5,949 bases of DNA, from contig DAOVZP010000113.1 in the NCBI GenBank assembly GCA_030635045.1, positions 1 through 5,949 of the forward strand, read 5' to 3'. Positions 1 to 5,551 of the stretch are shown here, in pieces. Source of the DNA: Bacteroidota bacterium (GTDB lineage: Bacteria > Bacteroidota > Bacteroidia > Bacteroidales > B18-G4). Below the pieces are notes generated by a model. That model had not been told where the DNA came from. It saw only the letters and a program-made list of their open reading frames with translations, and made no database searches. A program made the position numbers and the translations under genes. The number at the start of each line of letters is the position of its first letter. Position 1 is the first letter of the stretch.

Positions 1-313
1 ATCCCCCATTGGGGCCAATTGTATTTGTATAATTACCTCCTACAGGAAATAGAGTAGGATCTTCGTAAACGATTTGATAATTTGTCAAATCTGTAAGATT
101 AAAATTAAAGTACCAGGAACAGTTGCCAAGTGTGGCAACTCCAAAAGAATACCATTGAGCATCGTTATTTGTACGCATAAAATAAACATCCCAGTAAAAT
201 GTGCTGCCAATAATCCTTGGGTTCTCTATGGCAATATCCCCTGTAGGAAGCTGACTAAACCCAGCTAATGACAGAGTGCCTGCAAGCAATATAAGGGTTA
301 TTATCTTTTTCAT
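1..313 (-). CDS. Secreted protein, N-terminal part only (3' end beyond window)
   Basis: The reading frame opens with an ATG at 311-313 and stays open for 104 codons to the window edge, so the C-terminus is missing. The first ~20 residues (MKKIITLILLAGTLSLAGFS, then Q) form a clear Sec signal peptide. The mature part is rich in aromatic and beta-forming residues. It contains a stretch FYWDVYFMRTN followed by NCSWYFNFN, which resembles the beta-sandwich opening of many Bacteroidota extracellular proteins and loosely recalls cohesin-type folds; that resemblance is my inference. It starts 51 bp after the stop of the upstream adhesin-like gene with no terminator between, so the two are probably cotranscribed. 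There is no Shine-Dalgarno; the leader is A-rich. The specific function is not recognisable. Confident that it is a real exported protein, unsure of its family. Confidence 0.8.
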   Translation of the reverse strand, partial: MKKIITLILLAGTLSLAGFSQLPTGDIAIENPRIIGSTFYWDVYFMRTNNDAQWYSFGVATLGNCSWYFNFNLTDLTNYQIVYEDPTLFPVGGNYTNTIGPNGG

Positions 314-364
314 AGTATAGTGTTTTTTTCTTTCACAAAATCAAGGTATAAAAGAGCGTTATTA

Positions 365-1876
365 TTAAGGAACTTGTCCAACTTCGCCCATATTCAAATC
401 AATAAAAACTTTATCGGAATTTGAGATAATTCCTGAAAAATTACAATCTCCCATGTCATACCCAACAAATCCCATGTTGATGTCTATTGGTACTTTATCA
501 GCATTGGAAATAATTCCAGATAAATTGGTTTCACCTGCAAACATTCCAAATGCTGTCGGGCTTGTATCTACCTGATACATCGCATTTGTGCCATAGGCTT
601 TATTATTGGCATCAGTGAAATCATAAGTATAACTGCCAAACGTTTCCGCGGGGGAAGTAGCTGTCATCACAGCAAGGTGATTCCTGTGTATCATGACAAA
701 GTATGCATTGTTTGTGATGAGCGTATTAAACTTTATCGGGCTTGATCCATCCAGGCCAACGATCGTGCCATCTTTCATCAGAAAGCCTGCAACAGTATCT
801 CCGGGAGTAGTTGCTGTTGCGGCAGTGGCCGCATCACGAACCTCAACCAGGATCCAGTCAACAATGTCGGCAGAAGGAATTGCACCAACAGATTCCGTTC
901 CGGTATAACCAATATGTGCATACGCAGTGGCTGCAGCAAGGGGTATAATTCCATTTAAATCTGTTGACATCTCATTTGTAGTGGAGTTATATGCCCCCTG
1001 ACAAATAATTTTTAAATCAGAAAATATCCTAAACTCAACCCCCGTAGCATTGCCATCATCATCGAAATCATCGCATAAGAAAGTGTTGGACCCGGTAGTT
1101 ACGGCATCTCCAATAAGCCAACCGGTACCGTCATAGAGGGCGCCGCTGATGTCGGCTTCGGTACCTACAATATCCGCATCCACATAAGTGGCAGTGATAT
1201 CGTATGTGTAGGCGGTAATGCCACTATTTACTATAGTCCAGTAACGCTCGAGGTAATTATCGATGCTGGAATTGTCGGGTTCGATAAGGGGAGTCACATT
1301 CACCGCAACATAGGCAGAAACGAAGGTACTGTTGTTAAAATCGATCTCAATGGGTGAGTACTCTGCTGTTCCGTCGTCACTACCAATGGTAAAGACGAAA
1401 GTTCCGGGGTCGCTAGTACCATCAGCAAATGCTTTCCTAACCTGGCCCGTGCCATCAGCAAGGATCATTTCACCGGATGATAATGTCCCTGCAACAGGAC
1501 TGGCAGCTACACCAAAGGTAAGGTTATTGGTTCCGATTGAAAATACACCATCGGTGAGGGTCATCTCCCCATCCACCTGGCTACTTACACCCAGACTTAC
1601 GCCTGCGGAATTATTAATTTCAATATCTCCAAACTCAGATACGGTTGTACCTCCAATTGTCTGGGCAGCTGTCCCGTTAAAGATAATAGTTCCGTCTCCG
1701 AGATCAGCTATACCACTATTGGTAAAATTTCCGCCGACTACTACTTTAGATCCGCTCGACACCTTCATGCCTGATCCACTCGTAATAACAATATCGGCAA
1801 AAGCTGAACCGGTACTGATCGCGAAAAGGATGATGAACATCATCATGCCTTTCGCCAGAAGTTTAAGCTTTGTCAT
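365..1876 (-). CDS. Exported adhesin-like protein with C-terminal duplicated dockerin-like (EF-hand-type) module
   Basis: A 503-residue protein with a signal peptide (hydrophobic 11-27, likely cleaved after AFA at 27). Residues ~28-130 have the GxFTNSG...GDGTIIFNGT.AQTIGG...INNSAGVSL pattern of surface beta-helix or adhesin-like proteins. The middle (~130-295) is a further beta-rich region. Residues ~336-445 match a module common in Bacteroidota extracellular proteins: WILVEVRDA, DGTIVGLDG, a HRNHLAVM segment, YDFT and YG. The last ~55 residues carry two EF-hand-like loops, E449-D460 and D477-D488, 28 residues apart, followed by the typical terminal QVP. In both loops position 5 is Ser where dockerins usually have Asp. 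There is no Lys-rich type IX secretion tail; the dockerin-like module occupies that place. ATG at 1874-1876 is chosen because it directly precedes the signal peptide. Probable role: cell surface or matrix protein; ligand unknown. It heads a likely two-gene unit with the gene at 1-313. Confidence 0.88.
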   Translation of the reverse strand: MTKLKLLAKGMMMFIILFAISTGSAFADIVITSGSGMKVSSGSKVVVGGNFTNSGIADLGDGTIIFNGTAAQTIGGTTVSEFGDIEINNSAGVSLGVSSQVDGEMTLTDGVFSIGTNNLTFGVAASPVAGTLSSGEMILADGTGQVRKAFADGTSDPGTFVFTIGSDDGTAEYSPIEIDFNNSTFVSAYVAVNVTPLIEPDNSSIDNYLERYWTIVNSGITAYTYDITATYVDADIVGTEADISGALYDGTGWLIGDAVTTGSNTFLCDDFDDDGNATGVEFRIFSDLKIICQGAYNSTTNEMSTDLNGIIPLAAATAYAHIGYTGTESVGAIPSADIVDWILVEVRDAATAATATTPGDTVAGFLMKDGTIVGLDGSSPIKFNTLITNNAYFVMIHRNHLAVMTATSPAETFGSYTYDFTDANNKAYGTNAMYQVDTSPTAFGMFAGETNLSGIISNADKVPIDINMGFVGYDMGDCNFSGIISNSDKVFIDLNMGEVGQVP

Positions 1877-1926
1877 ATCTCAAGGTATTAATTTCATATC
1901 GTATCGCTATTTATATAATTTGCGTG

Positions 1927-1957
1927 CAAAAGTATAAAGTATCTCCTAAAATAAAAA
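1927..1957 (-). promoter_or_regulatory. Proximal promoter of the adhesin-like gene
   Basis: Read on the minus strand, TACTTTTG (1927-1934) fits the Bacteroidota -7 consensus TAnnTTTG. Nineteen bases upstream is TTTT (1954-1957), one mismatch from the -33 TTTG. Transcription would begin near 1920, giving a leader of roughly 45 nt before the ATG at 1876. The -7 box is good and the -33 box is imperfect. This is the most likely main promoter of the gene because of its distance. Confidence 0.6.
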
Positions 1958-2114
1958 ATATACTATAATATGGTCATTTTTCAGCAGTCACCAGGACCTG
2001 TTTTCAAAGCTGTAAATCCTCCATTAAATAACAATTACCGCTCTCCTATACAGCTCTATATCAGCAAGGTACCCGCATCGAAAATATCAACAAATGAATG
2101 AACATTTTGTTCCA

Positions 2115-2178
2115 AATTACTTATCAGAACTTTTCTACTACAAATTTAGTACAATATTTTTCTGTCAGATAAGTAATT
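2115..2178. repeat. Inverted repeat with 11-bp perfect arms and a nested inner hairpin
   Basis: The arms AATTACTTATC (2115-2125) and GATAAGTAATT (2168-2178) are perfectly complementary and enclose 42 bases. Inside lies a smaller inverted repeat, TACTA (2136-2140) and TAGTA (2147-2151), with a 6-base loop. A short GAACA/TGTTC hairpin (2100-2112) sits beside it. It is AT-rich and not followed by a T-run on the minus strand, so it is unlikely to be an intrinsic terminator. It could be part of a structured transcript from the promoter at 2291-2321, or an eroded element end. Confidence 0.6.
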
Positions 2179-2204
2179 ATACGTATTCTACACCTACAAG
2201 TTTC

Positions 2205-2230
2205 CTGCAAAACAAAATTTGAGTTTGCAG
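2205..2230. repeat. Small inverted repeat, 7-bp arms
   Basis: CTGCAAA (2205-2211) and TTTGCAG (2224-2230) pair perfectly around a 12-base loop. The loop itself contains CAAAATTTG, which is nearly palindromic. It would lie about 55-80 nt into a minus-strand transcript from the promoter at 2291-2321, so it may be a leader or small-RNA hairpin. It could equally be a protein-binding site. The function is unknown. Confidence 0.5.
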
Positions 2231-2290
2231 CAAAACAGTGTTGATCCAATAAGTTGCCAGTGATAAAGAAATGGGGTTCGAAAATCAAAG

Positions 2291-2321
2291 CAAATGTACA
2301 ATTTAAATACTTAAAATCAAA
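2291..2321 (-). promoter_or_regulatory. Perfect-consensus Bacteroidota promoter far upstream of any gene
   Basis: On the minus strand, TTTG (2318-2321) and TACATTTG (2291-2298) are separated by exactly 19 bases. This matches TTTG-N19-TAnnTTTG of the Bacteroidota primary sigma factor without mismatch. The expected transcription start is near 2285. The next minus-strand start codon of a credible gene is at 1876, about 410 nt away, and it has a closer promoter of its own. The site may drive a non-coding RNA or a long, hairpin-rich leader. AT-rich DNA makes chance matches possible, but both boxes and the spacing fit. Confidence 0.55.
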
Positions 2322-2421
2322 ACCCTCAGGCGGTTTCAGCAGTATCTGCGTATTATTACCCGAGTATTGCTAATAACATATGTCTGATAATTAGCTATTT
2401 AAGATGAATTAGGCTGCGGGC

Positions 2422-2441
2422 AAATTATTACATAATAATTT
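2422..2441. repeat. AT-rich 20-bp palindrome with 2-bp centre
   Basis: AAATTATTA (2422-2430) and TAATAATTT (2433-2441) are perfect inverted copies around CA. It lies between the operon terminator (2511-2557) and the orphan promoter (2291-2321), about 100 bp upstream of the latter's -33 box. The form suits a dimeric regulator's binding site or a weak hairpin. Because of the AT bias, chance is possible. Confidence 0.45.
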
Positions 2442-2510
2442 CAATATTTTCATGATAATTGTTCAAAGAGGACATTCATGAACATGATCACATTCCTCCT
2501 TCGCAGATAT

Positions 2511-2557
2511 AAAAGACAGGAGGCAAAACCGGGTTTTGACCCCGGCATGCCTCCTGT
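2511..2557 (-). terminator. Rho-independent terminator of the sigma-factor operon
   Basis: A perfect 10-bp outer stem pairs ACAGGAGGCA (2516-2525) with TGCCTCCTGT (2548-2557). A small internal loop leads to a GC-only inner stem, CCGGG (2529-2533) with CCCGG (2541-2545), and a 7-base loop. On the minus strand the stem is followed by CTTTTAT. It begins 36 bp after the stop codon of the DUF2807 gene, as expected for the operon's 3' end. The U-tract is short, but the stem is strong. Confidence 0.82.
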
Positions 2558-2592
2558 ACCGATCCGAATAAGTGTAAATTTGCTAAATCACA

Positions 2593-3318
2593 CTAGTAGG
2601 ATTTCAGGCTCCCCGCCCCTGATATGTCGCTTTCCAGACGGGGATTGCCTTTATACTTTATCGATGCTGCACCGGACACCTCCACTTCAAGGTTTTCAGT
2701 TACATGGATCCTGGCATCGGATGCACCGCTCACCTCCAGTTCGCAATTGGAAATAATAAAATCGTATGCATTGATCTCGCTGGCTCCGGAGAGGTCGAAG
2801 GTGGCTGTTTTCGCATTCCCCGACAGCTCTATCTCGCTGGCCCCGCTGAAGTCTGCATCAAGTATGGCAACTTCCATTTTGAGGTCGATCTCAGAAGCTC
2901 CACTTCCATCGAGGTGCAATTCATCAAACTGCATCATATCCTCTCCTGTGATGCTCACAGCACCGCTGATATCGATCATCTCCAACTCTTCAAAAGTGAG
3001 GTAGATGTTTAACTTCGTGAATTTCTGGATATTTTTCTCTGTATAGATCTCCAGTTTATCGCCTTTCACCTCAGTTTTGATGTATTGCATCAGGTTTTTA
3101 TCTGCTTCGACTGTTAACGCCTCAGATTTTCCCTGGTAGAGGTACACATTAAAGGCACCGCTGACCTCCAGGCTGGTGAAGCCTGAAACAGCCCGGTCTT
3201 CTTTCACAACATTGCCGTCGCCTCTTTCTCCGCCGAGGGGTACGCAACTTCCCATGAGTCCTGTGCTGGCCAGCATCAGAATAGCAAAAATCACTAAAAA
3301 TGTCCTTGTTTTTTTCAT
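2593..3318 (-). CDS. DUF2807 / head-GIN domain protein, putative lipoprotein
   Basis: A 241-residue protein. The N-terminus has a Lys/Arg start, a hydrophobic stretch (7-22) and LMGSC, with Cys25 as the likely lipidated residue; Met at -3 is a less usual lipobox residue, so lipidation is probable rather than certain. The rest is the DUF2807 (putative auto-transporter adhesin, head GIN) fold. VSGFTSLEVSGAFNVYLYQG (44-63) is the typical family opening. The SGA motif then recurs at 53, 118, 139, 158, 177, 197, 215 and 233, a spacing of 18-21 residues after residue 118, as expected for rungs of a right-handed beta-helix. The family has no established enzymatic role. It starts 25 bp after the stop of the DUF4097-like gene and is the last gene of the operon, followed by the terminator at 2511-2557. 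It probably acts in the periplasm or on the outer membrane as part of an envelope response. Family identity is confident; the cellular role is inferred. Confidence 0.9.
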   Translation of the reverse strand: MKKTRTFLVIFAILMLASTGLMGSCVPLGGERGDGNVVKEDRAVSGFTSLEVSGAFNVYLYQGKSEALTVEADKNLMQYIKTEVKGDKLEIYTEKNIQKFTKLNIYLTFEELEMIDISGAVSITGEDMMQFDELHLDGSGASEIDLKMEVAILDADFSGASEIELSGNAKTATFDLSGASEINAYDFIISNCELEVSGASDARIHVTENLEVEVSGAASIKYKGNPRLESDISGAGSLKSY

Positions 3319-3343
3319 TTCTTTATTTTTAAATTTATGATGT

Positions 3344-4390
3344 TTAGTAAATTTCTACGTCACAATTCCTGACTGTCACTACGACGGTAGATGAAGAACT
3401 TTTATCGTCTCCGATAAAGGCTTCAACTTCTTTTTCAAAGCTCTTTTCGACATGTTTTGTCACTGTTGCTTTTCCTTCAGGAAAATCGATATCCCCGAAA
3501 CTGGAGCGGGCATGCAGCTTATAGCTTGCCGAGCTGCTGATATTAAGCTCTACGCCACCAAATTCGCTGGTGATGTCGATGGAGGAGAATCCTCCTGCCA
3601 CCCTATCAATCTCCACACCGCCATAGCTGGAAGTCAGGTCAAGCTTGTCAAAGACTTCCCCAATTTCGATGCTGGTAAAACTTGCTTTGGCCCGCATGTT
3701 ATCAACACTGCCAATCTCAATTCCATCATACTGCGAATCGAGGTCAAGCTCAGAAACGCTGCCAATCTCCAAGCCACTGAACCTGGAATACATATCAAGG
3801 TATCCTGCTTTTCCCAGGTCCAGGCTACCATATTCTACTATCAGGTCTCCCGCTTTCAGGAAGGCGATCTCAGCGTCACCGAATTTCACTTCAATATTGT
3901 TTTCCTTCGATGTAAGTTCGCCAAGTACCAGGTTGCCATACCCTATCTTTATCAGGGTGTTGCCGGAGAGGTTCTCTACATAAGCATTCCCGAATTCATT
4001 ATAGAGCACGAGTGCATTTGATGCCGGCATCTTCACCTCATATTCGATATTCATATTGCAATTTTTGCAATTCAGCTTTCCATCGATAGTGGTTATGGCT
4101 TTTACAAGATCGGCACTGCCGGTGATCTTCACATTGATCTTGTCCAGTATCCTTTGCGATTCATTTTCAGACTTTGCATCCACACTGACCTGAACATCGA
4201 TCACAACCTCGTTCCTATCCCATGTATGGATTCGTACCCGTCCATATTTGTTGTCGATGCTCACTTTTGCATCCGCTTTCACATCATAACTTTCGTGAAA
4301 GCTCTTTCGAACTTCCTGTGCTGAAAGGTTTGCTGTTGCAAACAACAGCATCAGGCTGATTAAGATTGAAATTTGAGTAATTCTTTTCAT
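3344..4390 (-). CDS. Exported DUF4097-like beta-helix protein
   Basis: A 348-residue protein starting at ATG 4388-4390. An in-frame TTG at 4418-4420 would add ten residues, overlap the upstream gene and put a tail before the signal peptide, so it is rejected. Residues 1-24 are a signal peptide ending LSA, with mature Gln25. The mature chain is repetitive: an aromatic residue, usually followed by Gly, then alternating hydrophobics recurs at Y49, F133, Y151, F170, Y187, F204, Y221, F238, Y256, F277 and F298. Spacing is mostly 17-21 residues, for example YGSLDLG, FSGLEIG, YDGIEIG and YGGVEID. This is a long parallel beta-helix of the DUF4097 / adhesin type. Residues C108 and C111 form a CKNC pair and C343 lies near the end, so a disulphide or metal site is possible. 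It is located 17 bp downstream of the candidate anti-sigma gene and 25 bp upstream of the DUF2807 gene. Role inferred: envelope component induced by the operon's sigma factor. Confidence 0.85.
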   Translation of the reverse strand: MKRITQISILISLMLLFATANLSAQEVRKSFHESYDVKADAKVSIDNKYGRVRIHTWDRNEVVIDVQVSVDAKSENESQRILDKINVKITGSADLVKAITTIDGKLNCKNCNMNIEYEVKMPASNALVLYNEFGNAYVENLSGNTLIKIGYGNLVLGELTSKENNIEVKFGDAEIAFLKAGDLIVEYGSLDLGKAGYLDMYSRFSGLEIGSVSELDLDSQYDGIEIGSVDNMRAKASFTSIEIGEVFDKLDLTSSYGGVEIDRVAGGFSSIDITSEFGGVELNISSSASYKLHARSSFGDIDFPEGKATVTKHVEKSFEKEVEAFIGDDKSSSSTVVVTVRNCDVEIY

Positions 4391-4407
4391 TTTTCCGGTT
4401 TTAAAAT

Positions 4408-4923
4408 TTATAACTGACAAATTTTTGTAATAATATTATCGAGGATCTTGATCCTTGTCCTGTAATTGGTTACCAGCGCCCCGTATACCCTTTCATTGGA
4501 TGCATTATTATCCAGTTCTTCCTGCAGGTTGGCCGCATCATTTTCCAGCTGCTCGAGTTGCAATCTGGCCATGCGGTCTATTTTGTCTGCTTCTTTAGCC
4601 GAAGCAGCGCAGCTTGCAATATCTCCCAAACGCTGGTCTGTGAGTTTGTTGTAATGCTCAACAACCTGGCTGAGCTCATCATTCATGGGGCCGGCCTTCG
4701 CTGTAGATGAATTGCCTGAATACTGATAAAGCAGTATGCCCGACAGGCCTGCTATCAGGATAATGGCAGCAGCATAGCGCCATATTGGCTGCCTGGTTTT
4801 CTTTTCATTCGCATGGAATTGAGTATCCAGGCGGGAAGCAAAGCGCTCGAGGTGCCCTTGCTCCGGCTCGTGCACATCATAGTGCCGGCGGTTCTTTTTG
4901 ATCTTATCTTCAAGTACACTCAT
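4408..4923 (-). CDS. Single-pass membrane protein, candidate anti-sigma factor
   Basis: A 171-residue protein with one membrane segment at about 47-68 (IWRYAAAIILIAGLSGILLY). The ~46 residues before it are charged and would be cytoplasmic, given the preceding Lys/Arg cluster KKTR. The ~100 residues after it form a helical, probably coiled-coil, extracytoplasmic part (roughly 83-140) rich in Leu, Glu, Asp and Gln. Cys105 and Cys169 are both outside and could form a disulphide. There is no HxxxCxxC zinc-binding anti-sigma motif. The call rests on topology and position: it starts 6 bp after the ECF sigma gene and precedes two envelope proteins, the standard place for an anti-sigma factor. The N-terminal part would bind the sigma factor and the helical part would sense the envelope; both are inferred. 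It could also be a membrane accessory protein without anti-sigma activity. The start ATG at 4921-4923 fits the tight spacing. Confidence 0.75.
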   Translation of the reverse strand: MSVLEDKIKKNRRHYDVHEPEQGHLERFASRLDTQFHANEKKTRQPIWRYAAAIILIAGLSGILLYQYSGNSSTAKAGPMNDELSQVVEHYNKLTDQRLGDIASCAASAKEADKIDRMARLQLEQLENDAANLQEELDNNASNERVYGALVTNYRTRIKILDNIITKICQL

Positions 4924-4929
4924 AATACC

Positions 4930-5496
4930 TTAGTTTACAAGTTCATCAATTTTCTGTTGTTTGAGTAATTCCCTGAGCTTTTGCCTGGCCCTGGAATAAC
5001 GGGTGCGGCTGGCATTGTTCGAGATATCCAGCACCTGGGAAATTTCTTCATGGTCATAGCCTTCCAGCAGGAACAAACTCAGGATCGTCCTGTCGTCATC
5101 ACCCAATTGTTCAATTCCCATCCTGATCTGATCTATCTTATATGATAGTATCTCCAGGTAGTTTTCTGTCGAATCATCCGATGGCAGATCAATTCCGGAT
5201 TCCTCCAGTGAGATCTGTTCCTTCTTCTTTTTCAAGATATCGATCGCCCTGTTGATCACGATCCTCTTCATCCACGAGCCAAAACTGGCATCCCCCTTAT
5301 AATCGCCGATCTTTTGAAAACCGGTCAGAAATGCCTCCTGCATGACATCCTCGGCTTCTGCGCTGTCTCTCACGATCCTGAATGCGGTGTTATACATGGC
5401 CTTGTAATAAAGATTATAAACCTGAAGTTGCGATTTCCGGTTGTTATATCTGCAACCTTCGATCAGGTCTTCATGGATATTGATTGGTCGCTTCAT
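4930..5496 (-). CDS. ECF-type RNA polymerase sigma-70 factor
   Basis: A 188-residue protein with the two-domain layout of extracytoplasmic-function sigma factors. Region 2 spans about residues 23-90: YNLYYKAMYNTAFRIVRD, then the core-binding EAEDVMQEAFLTGF (47-60), then FGSWMKRIVINRAIDILKKKK, which recognises the -10. A short acidic linker (about 94-122) follows. Region 4 is at about 126-180: IEQLGDDDRTILSLFLLEGY, the helix-turn-helix HEEISQVLDISNNASRTRYSRA, then KLRELL, which recognises the -35. Regions 1 and 3 are absent, as usual for the class. It is the first gene of a four-gene operon and sits behind an ECF-like promoter (5516-5544), so positive autoregulation is likely. The next gene, 6 bp downstream, encodes its probable membrane-bound anti-sigma factor. 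Start ATG at 5494-5496; no clear Shine-Dalgarno. Confidence 0.95.
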   Translation of the reverse strand: MKRPINIHEDLIEGCRYNNRKSQLQVYNLYYKAMYNTAFRIVRDSAEAEDVMQEAFLTGFQKIGDYKGDASFGSWMKRIVINRAIDILKKKKEQISLEESGIDLPSDDSTENYLEILSYKIDQIRMGIEQLGDDDRTILSLFLLEGYDHEEISQVLDISNNASRTRYSRARQKLRELLKQQKIDELVN

Positions 5497-5515
5497 CGAG
5501 GCGTTCGTTTAGGTT

Positions 5516-5544
5516 AATGACTTGATTATTTTTTTAATGTTACA
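5516..5544 (-). promoter_or_regulatory. ECF-type promoter of the sigma-factor operon
   Basis: On the minus strand, TGTAACA (5538-5544) carries the AAC core of ECF -35 elements. AGTCATT (5516-5522) is close to the CGTC-type -10, with 17 bases between AAC and GTC. There is no TAnnTTTG box here, unlike the other promoters in the window. Transcription would start near 5508, giving a leader of only about a dozen bases. The natural reading is that the encoded ECF factor drives its own operon. This is inferred from motif similarity. Confidence 0.6.
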
Positions 5545-5551
5545 AGATAGG

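Larger units (their letters stand above)
1877..2510. other. Long AT-rich intergenic region without a supportable gene
   Basis: This stretch lies between the operon terminator and the adhesin-like gene. No ORF of convincing length or composition is present on either strand. It holds two minus-strand promoters (1927-1957 and 2291-2321) and several inverted repeats: 2100-2112 (5-bp arms, 3-base loop), 2115-2178, 2205-2230 and 2422-2441. Everything points toward the adhesin-like gene, so it may be a long regulated leader, a small RNA locus, or decayed DNA. Nothing recognisable as a tRNA, known riboswitch or mobile element end is visible. Confidence 0.6.

Noticed and set aside
74..268. Plus-strand ORF of 64 codons
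   Set aside because: It is antisense to the secreted protein whose minus-strand frame has a signal peptide and stays open to the window edge.
1332..1937. Plus-strand ORF of 201 codons
   Set aside because: It is antisense to the adhesin-like gene, Pro/Ser/Val-rich as expected of a shadow frame, and runs over that gene's promoter.
2141..2148. Second minus-strand -7 box (TAAATTTG) in the intergenic region
   Set aside because: No TTTG-like -33 box at 19-21 bases upstream; the match is expected by chance in AT-rich DNA.
2115..2178. Terminal inverted repeats of an insertion sequence or miniature element
   Set aside because: Only 64 bp in total, no flanking target duplication and no transposase; the arms look more like a hairpin than element ends.
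2478..2756. Plus-strand ORF of 92 codons preceded by an AGAGGA-like sequence
   Set aside because: It runs through the operon terminator and then antisense to the DUF2807 gene; the protein has no recognisable features.
3452..4021. Plus-strand ORF of 189 codons
   Set aside because: It is antisense to the repetitive DUF4097-like gene; the open frame follows from that gene's repeat and codon bias, and no domain is visible.
4391..4420. N-terminal extension of the DUF4097-like gene from a TTG at 4418-4420
   Set aside because: It would overlap the upstream gene by 13 bp and place ten residues before a complete signal peptide; the ATG at 4388-4390 gives a normal exported protein.
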